Assembly (NCBI RefSeq): GCF_010015445.1
Contig: NC_053114.1
Coordinates: 31,732,579-31,796,578, forward strand
Length of the DNA: 64,000 bases
Direction: 5' to 3'
From: Perca fluviatilis
Taxonomy: Eukaryota; Chordata; Actinopteri; Perciformes; Percidae
In this document: piece after piece, positions 48,100 through 61,699 of the stretch
Layout of the letters: each line of letters opens with the position of its first letter
Position numbering within the stretch: position 1 is the stretch's first letter
Program-made: the position numbers and the translations under genes
Notes under the pieces: model-generated
What the model saw: the letters and a program-made list of their open reading frames with translations, nothing else
Databases searched by the model: none
Told to the model about the DNA's origin: nothing

Positions 48100-49980
48100 A
48101 GACAAAAAATACTGTAGTTGGGAAACTTGTTGGATTTAAACTGCAACAAGTGAAAAAATGGGACACACACGGCACAACACAGTACAAGACTGAGCAGCAG
48201 CATTTCAAAAGTGTAGATCTAAACACCTACTGAGAACGCTCATATGAATGCAAAACATCATACACTCAATCTTTAAACTTTGCGTCTCTCATCCTCTATG
48301 TCCCAGGCTCTGTCTCTCCTTATCCTCCCATTCTCTTTCTTTTTAACAGTCACTCTCTCGCATTCTGATCTGACATCAGTCTCTCTGATTGGTCGACCCA
48401 GCTCGTGCACTAACCAGTGACACGCTTTAATTATTGAGCGACTGACCTCAATTGGTTAGCTGGAACAGCCTAAAACACATTACCACACACAAACACACTG
48501 CGTGCACACACACACACACACCCAAACATTTGCACACCATGCTCTCACACTCACAATCTCACTAGATACTGCACACTTACATGCTCACCCTGAGGACAGT
48601 TTCTGCAGTCTAAATATATATACTGTGGACAACATCAACTCTGCCTGTTACTACTCTCAGTTCATTGATGCTGAGAGCATTAGTTATGATATGAAGCATG
48701 CTGGAAAAAAATAATTTTGTGCCATGTACTGTTATACAATGTACAATAATGTACATACTGGTAAAAGCAAGTATGGATTTACTTGAAGATATATTTAAAC
48801 ATTTGTCATTCACAAAAGTTAGTTAGGTTAGGGTTAGCATTAGAGTTATATATTCAGGTACGGAGAGTGAGAAAAGGCATACCACTCCTTTATTCAGTTA
48901 GGTTTTCTCAAATACATGCCTTCATTAGGAAATCCATATTACTTATAGTGTGCGGTATAATACTATAATATACTATTTGCTGTAGAATTACTGTAAACTG
49001 GTGAATGAAACTCCAATAACAACAGAGAATATGGTATTAAATCAATAATTAATGCTGACAGACAGCAGCTCATAAGGGCTGTCAAGTGTAATATTAATGG
49101 TTATCACAGTTAATTTGGCAGTGATACTGTATATAGTCCTACAAGGGTTTCCTTTAAAGGTACAAGGAGCTAAAAAAAATCTAGATAATTTACGATACAA
49201 CACTAATGTTGATTGGAAACATGAATCCAGTGATATGCCTTTTATAACTGATGCTACAAGAAAGAGAAATGATATAGATCATTTGGTATGCTAGCTATGC
49301 ACTTAGTTTGCCATAATTTAATATCTAAATATATCGTGGGGAGTATGATCTCTGTCACACTTGTCTCCCTACAAATGATCAAACACAGGCGATGATACTA
49401 GACATGTGATATCCACATTGCTTCATAAGACATGATGCAACATGGGCACTTTTAGATTTGGGTGTGTGATGTTATCCTACCTAGAATATTATATATGTAT
49501 ATAAATAGAAAATGGCACACGTCTTCAGTAATGACATTCATCTCGAGAACGACTTCAGAAACATGAGTGACATGTTGACTCTCATTATATTTTGATGAGT
49601 GTAACCCAACTGGGCTCCATGGCATGCTGGGTGGCTTGTGGCCTATGATTAGTTTCAAATAGTTTAATGGGTCACACCGCTTGGCTCTGATCCCGAGACC
49701 TCAAAGGGTTTGAACAAACTTACCCGAACCCACAAGCCCACTTTAAGCACAGTAGCTGAATTCAAATTGATTTGGCAGGTAGACAGTATTTTCCAAAGTG
49801 TTTATTTAAACTTTAAACTGTAAGGCCACTAGGTAGGATAATCAGTTAGTCCTTAATTTTGCAGGCTGTGGCTCAGTTTATAAAGTCCTTCTGTATTTAA
49901 ACTTCCTTTAATAAAATAATTATAATACAATAGTGTAGATTTAGGTTGTGTTAGGCCCTAGGTCAGAGTACAGATTGTGA
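48100..49980. other. unique non-coding sequence
   Basis: AT-rich DNA with one short CA patch at 48508-48521. It would be intronic if the flanking minus-strand exon candidates are real. A TTAGGTTAGGGTTAGC stretch near 48822 is too short to be telomeric. Confidence 0.35.
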
Positions 49981-49991
49981 TGTTGACTCAC

Positions 49992-50044
49992 CATGAACCT
50001 TTTCTGCATAGTTACAGGTGGTTTCAGTGCTGCCGCACGATGAG
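49992..50044 (-). CDS. possible internal exon, gene unknown
   Basis: On the minus strand a strong acceptor (CATTTTTCTTACACTAG, ending 50045) precedes 53 nt, which after one base read SSCGSTETTCNYAEKVH and end in a donor (CATG|GTGAGTC). Two cysteines suggest an extracellular or secreted segment, but this is thin evidence. It would enter in phase 2 and leave in phase 1, matching the 32-nt segment at 49724-49755. No homologue comes to mind. Confidence 0.22.
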
Positions 50045-50166
50045 CTAGTGTAAGAAAAATGACTATGGCCCCTCAGAAATAACAGTTTAAATGTTTAATT
50101 TAGCAAATTTCACAGAAAACTAAACCAGATACCTATGCATGGCATCGACACACACATATATACATG

Positions 50167-50281
<115 letters not shown>

Positions 50282-50501
50282 AACAAAGCGAGTACAGTCA
50301 AACAGAGCTCTCAACATGGAGCTTCATGCATGCATGCTTGTGTCTATGAAGTTTGGCACTGTGTTTCTTTGGTCCATACGGCGTTTTGTATTTGCCATAA
50401 TCCCCTGTCAGCAACACTTAGGCAGGCAGACAATAGCAGAGAAGATCGGCAGCCAAACCCCCTTCACTGTAAGCTTGGCAGGTCAGCGTGCAAGCAGCAG
50501 G

Positions 50502-50626
<125 letters not shown>

Positions 50627-51483
50627 ACTGTACATGTACAACCATGCAACACACAGAAAACACTCATGTCCCGCTGAGATGCACGTTACTCACACCGTCT
50701 CCCGGCTCTCTTCAAAGAGTTGTGCTGCAGTTCTCAAGGACACGGCAGTCTGACATCTCCTCTCTTTCACTCTCTCCTCTCACTCTGGCATACTCTCTCT
50801 GGTTCTCTCATTTGCTTCTCGGTTGCAGGACGCTGCCACAACAGATGCAAGTGTGTCGCTGCCTTTCTCCACTCCTCTTTATTTCTCCCTTTACCCTCTG
50901 TCCTCTCTTCTCTCTGTATGCAGCTGAGAGGCAGAGCGCTTTCTCTGAGCCATGTAGCACGGCTTCTCTCTTTTTTCAAGAGAGTGCCGGGTAGTATGAG
51001 AACGAGGAAGCGAGAGAAAGAGGAAGGGAGGGAGAAAGAAGAGAGGAAGGAGTGCTGGGCGAACTGACCAAACTGATGTGCCACCCCAGGACACCAGCGT
51101 TCTGCCGACAGTCAGCCAGAGTCCTACTGCAGGAAAAATAGATTTACTGTAAAGCTGCAGCAGAAGCTTTGGAAGCATCACATATGTTGTGGCATAGCAA
51201 AAAAGTGACAGATGGACAAAAAATAAAAAATATATATTTGGGGAGGATGAGGGACAAAATTGGGAAATGAAAACAAACTGAAAGTAAATATCTGTTTATG
51301 TCGTGTCTATAACTAAACAAACAAAGCTGAAAATATAAAACTGAATTAGTAAAAGATATGTGGGTTGTCAGCTTGAACCAAATATAAAATATAGAATACA
51401 TTTTGTTCTGTATATCAGAGAATAGGATATAAGAGTGCCAAAAATATTATGTATAAGAGGGGAAAATGATTAGGTAACTGATG

Positions 51484-51606
51484 AGAGGAGAGAAGAGAAG
51501 AGAAGAGAAGAGAAGAGAAGAGAAGAGAAGAGAAGAGAAGAGAAGAGAGGAGAAGAGAAGAGAAGAGAAGAGAAGAGGAAGAGAAGAGAAGAGAAAGAGA
51601 AGAGAG
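51484..51606. repeat. (AGAAG)n pentamer array
   Basis: About 24 AGAAG units with a few GG and AAA variants near 51547, 51576 and 51594. The minus-strand Ser-Leu-Phe frame is an artefact of it. Confidence 0.96.
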
Positions 51607-51609
51607 ATA

Positions 51610-53297
51610 TCTTAACAAGACAAGAGGGGAGAAGTGGAAGGGAGGGTAGAAAAGAGGAAGTCTAAGTATTCCCCAAAGCCTTGCTGTCTTTTCTGAAAAA
51701 TGGTCCCTGCAGGCCCGATCCAGAAAGAGGCAATACAAACAAACAGAGAGCAGAAACAAACATCTATTTATGGAGGAGGGGAGTCCAGTTTCCCAACCAC
51801 ATTTGCTAGCAGCTTTTTTGACAATATTACCAATTCAGCAGTTTAAGAGTAACAACCAGAGGACGGGAGAGGAGAAAGGGAGAGGAAAGGATTGAGAATT
51901 TGAGAATAACCTTCCATAAATAATTTCCAATACATCCCAGAAATAGGTCAATGCACACCAGTCTATATCCTGGCACTCTTTCTCTCTGCTAATCCCCCAT
52001 CTCTCTATAAACACACAGGTTAACAACACTATAAGTACAACCTCAAAACAAAAAGTTCTGTTTTTGTTGTGTGTTGAGTCTATGGTATTATAAAGTAGTA
52101 TAGTGCAGGTAGTCTTGGTATATAAAGATGTGTTTACTCCTCATGTATTTATTGATAAAAAATATGTGTATTGATGTGTAAAAGTAAATCAGATCAATTG
52201 ATATGGTAATGCCACGGCATTTTTTTTAAAATATAAAAACAATAAAAAAACAATGAACAGATCCACAAAGTTTCAAGTTATTAAGTATTTACATGTTTGT
52301 ATGTAATTAAGTCCTGCAGCTAAATTATCTTAGTTAAAAAAATAAATAATTAGGAGTGTGGCCTTTCTGTTCTGCATGCACATTAGAATCAATAATAATT
52401 CAATTACACATTCAATAAATTGAATGTGTAACATGTGTCCCTGTTTATGTGCTTTAGCAATACTGTATGTCAATATGGTCATGCTAATAAAGCCTCTTTG
52501 AATTGAATCTGATAATAGTCACCATTGTGCTGTTCATTCTCCTGTTTCCCAAAGGAAAGGAAACAAAAATGTTAATCCCACTTCTGACTGAAAAAGTAAT
52601 GATATATCACACAGAGAGACTGCCACATTGGAGTTCTCTTCAGACATTGTCAAAAAGTATGTGTTTAATTTTCATTCATGTATTAATAATAGTTAATAGT
52701 CCCCCACCACTCCAAAATGTGTTTTTCTTCCTTGTTCCTTGACTGTGATGCTTGAGCGTTACTGTGCGTAGTTTGATAATTGAAAGCTTTTTTTCACAAG
52801 AAGTAAAGTTTCTCTGCGCTCAACTTAAGCCTGAGTTTTATATATGGATGACAGAAGGATTTTGTGACATCACAACTCGTCTGGAGCCAATTGTGGTCCA
52901 ATACGTAACTTATAAGAGTCCTGTGACTTACAGTGTCCTGTGGAAACTGTAAACATCCAGTGCTCATACACCGAGAATTACATTTTCTGTGAAATGTGAC
53001 ACATCTTTGAAAATGAACAATATTTGCACATTTATATATTCAGAATCTTTCAATGAGGGAGAAGGAGCATATGTAATTTTGAAGAAAAAAAATAACATAT
53101 CCGACACAAATTATCAGACATTTCTAGCCTCTCACGGATCAAAGAGGAACTTCCTCACTGGACAATGGATGTAGATGTGTATGATCAGGTAATAAGCAGT
53201 GGTCTTATAGTATCACAATAGATAGATATGCTATATTTTTAGCAGAGATAAAGTAAAGTTGAGGAAAAGTAATGCACCGAACAAATCGAAAACCTTT
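51610..53297. other. unique AT-rich sequence with a possible LINE tail
   Basis: No gene is seen. The stretch 52450-52507, with GTCATGCTAATAAAGCCTC and TTTGAATTGAATC, has the form of a fish LINE 3' terminus (polyadenylation-like AATAAA followed by ATTGA units), but it is short. The rest has no repeat or splice structure I can support. Confidence 0.4.
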
Positions 53298-53516
53298 TAC
53301 AGTACACATTTTTTTTTTTAAGATTATTTTTTGGGGGCTTTTCCCTTTATTATAGAGTGACAGTGGATAGACATGAAAGGGGGAAAGAGATAGGGTATGA
53401 CACGCAGCAAAGGGCAGCTGGTCAGAATCGATCCCACGCCGCTTCAGGACTCAGCCTACATGGGGTGAGCGCTCTTACTGGGTGAGCTAGAGGCCGCCCC
53501 TACAGTACACATTTTT
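53298..53516 (-). mobile_element. tRNA-derived SINE with perfect 16-bp duplication
   Basis: TACAGTACACATTTTT flanks the element at 53298-53313 and 53501-53516. Read on the minus strand from 53500 it starts GGGGCGGCCTCTAGCTCACC, has a pol III A-box-like TAGCTCACCCAGTAAGAGC and a B-box-like GGGATCGATTCTGA about 45 bp later, then a unique body with CCCTTTGCTGCGTGTCAT, and ends in ATAATCTT plus an A-rich tail. This is the structure of a tRNA-derived SINE. The duplication is intact, so the insertion is probably recent. Confidence 0.92.
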
Positions 53517-54000
53517 CAACAGAAATTCTACTAACTGCATTTGTAATATAAAGGCTACTCATTCTGATTATACTGTACTATACAAGGCTGATTGTACTGT
53601 ACATTCTATCATTAAATAGGTAAAGGGAAAGTGTAACTGATGGCTGAAGAGGAGGCCACATGACATAACATTTGATTGAAAAATTGCAGCTCAACAATAC
53701 AAGAATTGTGACGAGGATGAGGGGGAAGAAAAGCAACAACAAAGGAAAAGGCAGGAGATGAGAAACAGAAAATGCAGGAGACAGAACTGGTTAAGTGGAA
53801 AGGACGAGGACATAGAGGAAGATGATAAAAGCAGGGACACAGAGGAGGAGAAGGAAAGAGGGTGGAGGGCAAGGACAGGGGTGAAGGGTGTAACTCACTC
53901 CTGTCCCCATCACCAGCGCCCAGTCCTAATTTACCCAGAACAATCAATCAGATCAGGAGGCAGACACTGATAGAGGACTACCATGCAACAGGATCCACCA

Positions 54001-54123
<123 letters not shown>

Positions 54124-54409
54124 AGAGATGGAGGACTTGCATGCAACAGGATCTATTCACACACACATACTTTTATGCTGACTAGAGGGAAAAAAGTTTA
54201 CAGCTCATATCTGTAGTCTCTCCACTGACTTCTACCAACTAGGCTGTACTGTGTACCAAAGTCACCGCGGCTCTGTGGGTTCACAACGGCCGGTCAGGGC
54301 CCATGAGACAGAACGAGCACAGAGGGAACAGAACGGGAGCGGGAGAGCAAAAGGGTGAGGGAGAAGTGGGGGAGAGGGAGGAGAACAACAGCCAACAATA
54401 GGATAAGAG

Positions 54410-54438
<29 letters not shown>
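54410..54438. repeat. poly(A)29 tract
   Basis: A pure A run inside a long purine-rich stretch (54300-54600). There is no SINE or LINE body immediately upstream that I can recognise. Confidence 0.97.
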
Positions 54439-54441
<3 letters not shown>

Positions 54442-54757
54442 ATCAGAGAAAAGAGCACAGTGCAAAAAACAGACAGAGGACAGAAACTGGCAATGAACAG
54501 GAGGACAAAGTGATCGCGCCCTGCCATGCTCTCAGAGAAAGATGAATGCACCAACACACAGAGAAAGAATAAAAGAGCGGGAGAAAAAAAAGTGGCGGGC
54601 TGACGCCAGCTCAGGTACAGAAGACACTGCTGTAAAACAAAGTCACGCACATGAGAAGAGCAGGGAGCTCAGTGTGAACACAGACGCTTGTTCATTCCTC
54701 CTCAAGTGCTTCTGGCCTCCTATCTGACCCCCCAGGGTGACACTGTTGTATGCACTT

Positions 54758-56300
<1,543 letters not shown>

Positions 56301-56304
56301 AGGG

Positions 56305-56320
56305 CCCCCCCCCCCCCGGG

Positions 56321-56365
<45 letters not shown>

Positions 56366-56378
56366 CACACACACAAAC

Positions 56379-56455
<77 letters not shown>
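56305..56455. repeat. C13 run plus (CA)n microsatellite
   Basis: A run of 13 C (56305-56317) is followed after four bases by a CA array of about 134 bp, with CCT, AA and CG interruptions between 56361 and 56384. The interrupted left part looks older than the pure right part. Confidence 0.96.
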
Positions 56456-56458
<3 letters not shown>

Positions 56459-57169
56459 AAAAATAGTGTGGTGTATCTGTCTTAAATTTAACTGGTATTA
56501 GTTAATTGTAAGATCAGTTCGTATAAATGATATGCTTCAAGCAATAAGTGCTATAAAAAACTGCAATTACTTTATTTGTTTTAATGCTAGTGAATCCCGA
56601 GAATTACTTCATGAAAATCAGCATCAACAGAAACCTTGTAGTGTGTTCTCATGTTTTCAGATTCTGTTGCAATGTTTGTCATTCCTTGTGGCACAGACTG
56701 GTTTCCTTTCGTCTAACATTTAAAATTTGCTCAGCGGAATAAAAGGAACAATAACTAAAGCCAAACCTGGAGCTATGAGGTTTCGATGTGGCAGTGATCT
56801 GAGACTCAAAGTCATGTTTCCCTCTGCACTGTTGAAGTCATTGAGGTTGTAAATTGACTGAACAGAAAAACAGGCTGTGGTCTTAGTCTTCCCTTAATTT
56901 TGTTACAGGTTTGCCAATCTCATGCCATTAAATGTATAGCCTGCATAGCACTTCTATTGATTAACAAATGACAACGGCGTCAATGTGTCGCAATGTGCAC
57001 TTGAGGTCAGGGACTTATTGCCTTGTTTCAATTCTTTCTTTTCTCCCCCTCTCTCTCTTTCTCTAACTCTCTTTCTCTCTTACCCATTCCCCCTTTCTAT
57101 CTTTCCCTCGAAGTGCTCCCTCCCTCTCTCTAAATAGATATTGAAGTTTTCTATTTAAGGCAGATGCTG

Positions 57170-57420
57170 TTTAACTTCCTTGGGGTGGGAAGTGAAAGGC
57201 AGGCAGAGGGCCATCCATCTCGCTATCCACCTGCTGACATCTTTAAACGCTATCGACACCCGCTGCCAGCATTAACATGCAAAACCGCACTGCACGTTTG
57301 ATTTCATTAGCTCATTGTGCGCAGGGTTTTCTCTCGCCCTGTCGTTTGGATTCTGGCTGCAATTATTGGATTGGATGCAGAATTGGCAAATTTTCCGACT
57401 TGTCAGAGAAACACCATTTC
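57170..57420. other. possible conserved non-coding block
   Basis: A complex, non-repetitive, GC-balanced block in AT-rich surroundings. It contains AACATGCAAAAC (octamer-like ATGCAAA), GATTTCATTAGCTCATTG, CAATTATTGGATTGGATG and a CCAAT-type ATTGG. Frames are short. The texture resembles enhancers near developmental genes. This is an impression; a comparison between species would decide. Confidence 0.3.
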
Positions 57421-57706
57421 TGCAGTGCACTACGTAAGTTTCCATAACTCTTGATTAGAATACATCCCTGTCATTCTCAATGTCCTTACCTAGTGGTGGG
57501 TTTAAGCATTTCCGTCCGTAGTTTTTAAATAACTCATCAGTTGTTACTTTTCCTAATGCTTAACTTCTTTCTGGTCTGCTCTGCAAGGCTCTACACAAGA
57601 GGTTGGTAGGCTGCTAGTAAGAACCAACATAAGAGATGTGGTGGAGGTCATCAAACTGGGAAGTATAAATAATGACAGAAAGTCAGCAGTCTGCAAATGT
57701 ACTCCA

Positions 57707-57850
57707 ATAGCGGTCCTGCAGCTGCGCAGGGTTCAAATCCGCCCTGCTGCCCTTTGCTGTGTGTCATCCCCCATCTCTCTCCCCCTTTCATATCTACCCA
57801 CTGTCCAATAAAGAGAAAAGCCTCAAAATATAATCTTACAAAAAAAAGAC
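57707..57850 (+). mobile_element. SINE copy, same family as 53298-53516
   Basis: From the B-box-like AGGGTTCAAATCC through CCCTTTGCTGTGTGTCAT, CTCTCCCCCTTTCATATCTA, CCAATAAAGAGAAAAGCC and ATAATCTTACAAAAAAAAG it follows the minus-strand SINE at 53500-53314 landmark by landmark. The A-box half is worn or truncated. No flanking duplication was found. Confidence 0.8.
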
Positions 57851-58084
57851 CATAACTATATTTTGGGAACAAAGGTAAAATCTTCTTTAGAATATGGTTA
57901 ATTCTGGTTGCATGCTGGGATAGACTGACAGGCCTCCACAACTCTGAACAGAAGATATCTTTGTAGTAGTCATACGATGAACTTATTGATGTCACAGAAT
58001 TCTTTTGTGGCTAAAATGTTTGGTGACGCCATTTCTACTCACCCACCGACCTACTTGGTTCCGACTAATGTCTGACTAAAGTTT

Positions 58085-58460
58085 TTCTTCAAGATTCAAG
58101 GTTCAAGATACTTCAATTATCATATGAACAATGAAATTATTTTGGCGGCAATCAGTGTAGCAGCAGTAAATAAATAATAAAAACAAGATAAAAAAAACAA
58201 ATGAAAAGATAGCTTTTGATAGGTTTTCTGCTGACATAAGACTTCACAAAGAGCTTACATTATTTTACGCCAGCGTACTGCAGTCTGAAAGGCCTACAGT
58301 GGTTAACCACATCAGCACATTTTGGAATTTAACATTTGGTAGTGTAAAATCAGGGAAGTGTAACTCGCTTTCGTCCAGTGTCACCTGGGATCGGCTCCAG
58401 CCCCCATACGAGCCTTATGTGGAAACGAGGTTACAGATAGGCTAATGGATTGATGGATAG
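58085..58460 (+). mobile_element. LINE-type 3' tail pieces
   Basis: AAGATTCAAGGTTCAAGATAC at the left is a phrase seen in fish LINE tails. At 58378-58458, GTGTCACCTGGGATCGGCTC, CAGCCCCCAT and AATGGATTGATGGATAG resemble the CTGGGAT(A/C)GGCTCCAGC ... ATGGATGG end of an L2-type LINE. No reverse-transcriptase frame is attached. Recognition is from memory of such tails. Confidence 0.52.
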
Positions 58461-58469
58461 TGTGAAATC

Positions 58470-58790
58470 ATAGACTGTATTACATTAAAAGATGGCCCCC
58501 TGGTGGCTGGCTGCAGTAGGGGTCATAAATCCCGCCCCCTCCATGTTAGCGGATGGGATATGGGCTAAACTAAAAAAAATGAAAGTACACGTCAAATCAT
58601 TTTTTTCTAAAGATTGTTTCTGTCATTTTAGGTAGTTCTTATCACACTGATGTATGTTCAAATCTTAATTTTTTTCTAACAAGTTTGTTTTTAATCAGTT
58701 ATTTAATGCTATAAATTATGGTGAAACGTCATGATTGACAGCTGTGATTGACAGCTGTGATTGACATTGCGCTCTTATACTTCGTCCCCT
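58470..58790. repeat. possible dispersed repeat with 13-bp tandem units
   Basis: ATCATAGACTGTATTACATT and CCCGCCCCCTCCATGTTAGC are typical of dispersed fish repeats. A GATTGACAGCTGT unit occurs twice in tandem (58733-58745 and 58746-58758), and a partial third unit follows. Boundaries are unknown. Confidence 0.4.
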
Positions 58791-59249
58791 TACTTACTGC
58801 TCTGATTCCGTCATAATTACTACTGCCACTAGAGGACAAATTTGTATATATATTTTTTTATTTGTAGATTAATTAAGTAATAATTTACCATACAAAGGCT
58901 AAGGAAGTATTCATATGTAGTGCCATACAAATACAGAGTTTTAACACAAAAACTATGAGTTGGGCTCATTTTTCATCTCAAGAGGACCTTAGCAGTACCC
59001 TCTTGTAGCAGAAAATACAACTTTGGGTGCATGGCGACAAAAGATTCATATTAAAATTCATCAAAACGCCTTTTGGACATTTTAGAAATCTGATTTTGGA
59101 CCTCCAAACTTCTACTTGTAGTTGATTTCCATAGTTGTATTTCTTCTGCTTGTGGTTGTCCTGATTGCTTTATCAAATATTTTTTTTTCCATTTCGGAAA
59201 GTTTTAGTGTCTTTCTGTGTTCTTATGATGGTGTTGCTTCCTTTTCTGT

Positions 59250-59345
59250 GTTTTCTTTGTCTTTGTAACTGACTCGATGTCATTGCAAATGAGTGGTGCC
59301 GCTTAATGATCTCTTGAGTATAAGTAAAGTTGAATGAATGAATGA
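59250..59345 (+). mobile_element. LINE-type 3' tail with GAAT units
   Basis: TTAATGATCTCTTGAGTATAAGTAAAGTTG followed by about three GAAT units looks like a LINE 3' terminus ending in a short tandem repeat. Only the tail is visible. Confidence 0.42.
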
Positions 59346-59605
59346 AAAAACTTTTTTAAAATGTGGGTATTTTTCAGTTACAATTGTTAACGAGAGTGGG
59401 TATTAACAATGTAATTTTGCTGAACATTTTTTTTTTTTATCTGACTTTGTGTGACAGCTCAAAATGTTGTTTACTTAAGCGTGTATCCATTTAAACTTTC
59501 TTTTCTTTTTTCAATATACTGTATTTTAACTGTTTCCATATCCATAACGGAGGGATACAAACAATAAGCCTCTCTGTGTGTTTCTCCCTGCCACTCTCTC
59601 TTCCT

Positions 59606-59640
59606 CCCTCTCTCTCTCTTCTCTCTCTCTCTCTCACACA

Positions 59641-59732
<92 letters not shown>
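59606..59732. repeat. (TC)n/(CA)n compound microsatellite
   Basis: A TC run (59606-59634) passes directly into a CA array (59635-59732) with one TA interruption at 59647. Confidence 0.97.
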
Positions 59733-59734
<2 letters not shown>

Positions 59735-60189
59735 CATACACTGTACACAGGGCTAGGAATTGGAGTACTGTATCTTTGCTGCCACCTAATGCAGATATCA
59801 CACACGCCGTCTCCCAGCACCAGGAGGCTTTACTCCTACTTTGTCTCCAGCTCAGGCTTTGGGTTTTTTAATCCTGCCGTGTGGGGTTTCAAACACACTC
59901 ACAGGTCCTGGGCTCTTCAGCACTGCGGCAGGCCTTAGGTGGCCTGAGATTTTGTTTTCCAGGGGTGGCAGTGCGTGAGGCGTTTGTGATATGCTAATTT
60001 AATCATTTTTGTCCACTCCTCCCCTTCCTTCTTTCCCTTTTGCACCTATCAATCTAATCACTTCATCCGGATTCCTGGAGCAGGTGGTAAGAGGGAGGGG
60101 GGTGGGGAGCAGAGAGAAACAAACAGATAGATAGGAAAAGAGAGAGAGAAAGAAGAGTCTCTGGCTGCACAATTACCAGCCCTTTCATC

Positions 60190-60400
60190 TATGAGCTTAT
60201 ACTCACACACACCTCCCGAATGCTTTTAATTTCAGTGATGGTTCACTTTAATTATTATGAAAATTAAATCAAATGTAATCGGCGGATTAATGCGACCGAT
60301 GAGATAATTCAGCCGCATAGCGATGACAGCAGCGTGGATCGTCTATAAATCTCCACCAAAACGCTCAGGAGGAGGCAACCAGGAGGCCTCCGGCTCCACA
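60190..60400. other. possible conserved non-coding block
   Basis: The block includes CACTTTAATTATTATGAAAA, TAAATCAAATGTAATCGGCG, GGATTAATGCGACC and GAGATAATTCAGCCGCATAG. It is dense in TAAT/ATTA homeodomain cores, not repetitive, and distinct from the low-complexity flanks. This suggests an enhancer-like element; it is inference from texture only. Confidence 0.32.
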
Positions 60401-61066
60401 AGCAGGGATACAGTAGGGTGTAAAGTCAGGTTAGCGTCTTATCTTGTTTACACATCAGTGTTTATCTATTTTCAATTGTATGACATGCAAATTAACAGAA
60501 ACTGGGATTTTGGTAACTTAGTTAGCCCTCTGTTGCTCAAAGTCTGCGTTCTCTGTTAACACAGTACAATACCTCTTGTAAATATTATGTGGTAAAAAGG
60601 TGACAAAAGGAGGCTTCCAGGTGAGTATAAAGCTTAAGGTCAAGGCATCCATGGTTGGCAGTGGTTTGAGCTGGTTTAAAGACTGAAGTTGGCAACTGAT
60701 CATCTATAGACACATTCGCAGTGATGATGACTAAGAGGACAAGCACACTGAGCTGTTGTGTGTCTCTCCACATCTGTCATTAATGAGAACTTTCCAGACA
60801 GTACTGATGACAACTTGTCTCAACCAGACTTTCACATGCTTTGGCAGACACAAAGTTCAACTCAGCTGATTTGTTTATGGGCTGAAAGATTTGTTACCTT
60901 CCTTTTAGCCAGTTAGGAATGAAAAAAATGAGATCTTAATTTTAGCACACACCACCTTTTAAAGCACCTGCACCTGTATTTAAAAAAATGAATACAACAT
61001 GGAGAAAGCCCAGGATCATGTTGGTGTGATTATGGGCTTGGCATTGATCATATGCTGATGACTATG

Positions 61067-61415
61067 AAGCGTGATTTATACTTCTGCGTAAAATCTACGC
61101 CGTGGCTATGCACGTAGGTACGTGGAGACACGCGGGACCCTACGCCATTGCCTGACGTGCACCTCTCGAAAAATGTAACAACGTGTCGCGCCGACGCACG
61201 TCGTGTCTTGGCAGCGTTGCATTTCCCCCCACTCATTTCCTGGTTCTCCTTCTCCTTGAACAAAATGAAATCATGGAGAGGGTTAACTTTTCCTGCAAAA
61301 GATTTCCCACCGTGGTCAGACAGCACAGGGGAGACACTTTGATTCTCTCACTATGACTCTAGAGTCGCTACTCGCCCCACAGCTAATCACCATCACCCTC
61401 TCACTTATCCTTCTA

Positions 61416-61473
<58 letters not shown>

Positions 61474-61577
61474 CGGCTTGACTCACACACCAGCGCACAA
61501 GTATAAACTTCAGGCCACTTACGTAGGCTACGGCGGAAGCTCTGCGTGGAGCCTCCTCAGAACCATAAATCACGCTT
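61067..61577 (+). mobile_element. MITE with AAGCGTGATTTATA termini
   Basis: The left end AAGCGTGATTTATACTTCTG (61067) and the right end in reverse AAGCGTGATTTATGGTTCTG (61577) are near-identical terminal repeats. Inward there are ACGTAGG/CCTACG words. The interior shares its order of blocks with 8050-8405 on the minus strand and contains the CA array at 61417-61471. No coding frame. The superfamily is not clear, since the flanking bases show no obvious duplication. Confidence 0.82.
61417..61471. repeat. (CA)27 array inside the MITE
   Basis: A pure CA array of 55 bp. The related copy at 8050-8405 carries a shorter TG array (8119-8137) at the same internal position, so the array belongs to the transposon family. 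Confidence 0.96.
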
Positions 61578-61612
61578 AAGTCCCCAGCAACTGATCCTAA
61601 ACAAAGCAAGAC

Positions 61613-61613
<1 letters not shown>

Positions 61614-61690
<77 letters not shown>
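61614..61690. repeat. (CA)38 microsatellite
   Basis: A pure CA array of 77 bp, 36 bp after the end of the MITE. Confidence 0.98.
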
Positions 61691-61694
<4 letters not shown>

Positions 61695-61699
61695 GTACA

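Noticed and set aside
48815..48840. TTAGGTTAGGGTTAG stretch as a telomeric repeat
   Set aside because: There are only two imperfect units, in unique AT-rich DNA.
51415..51759. 114-codon minus-strand frame
   Set aside because: It is produced by the AGAAG pentamer array.
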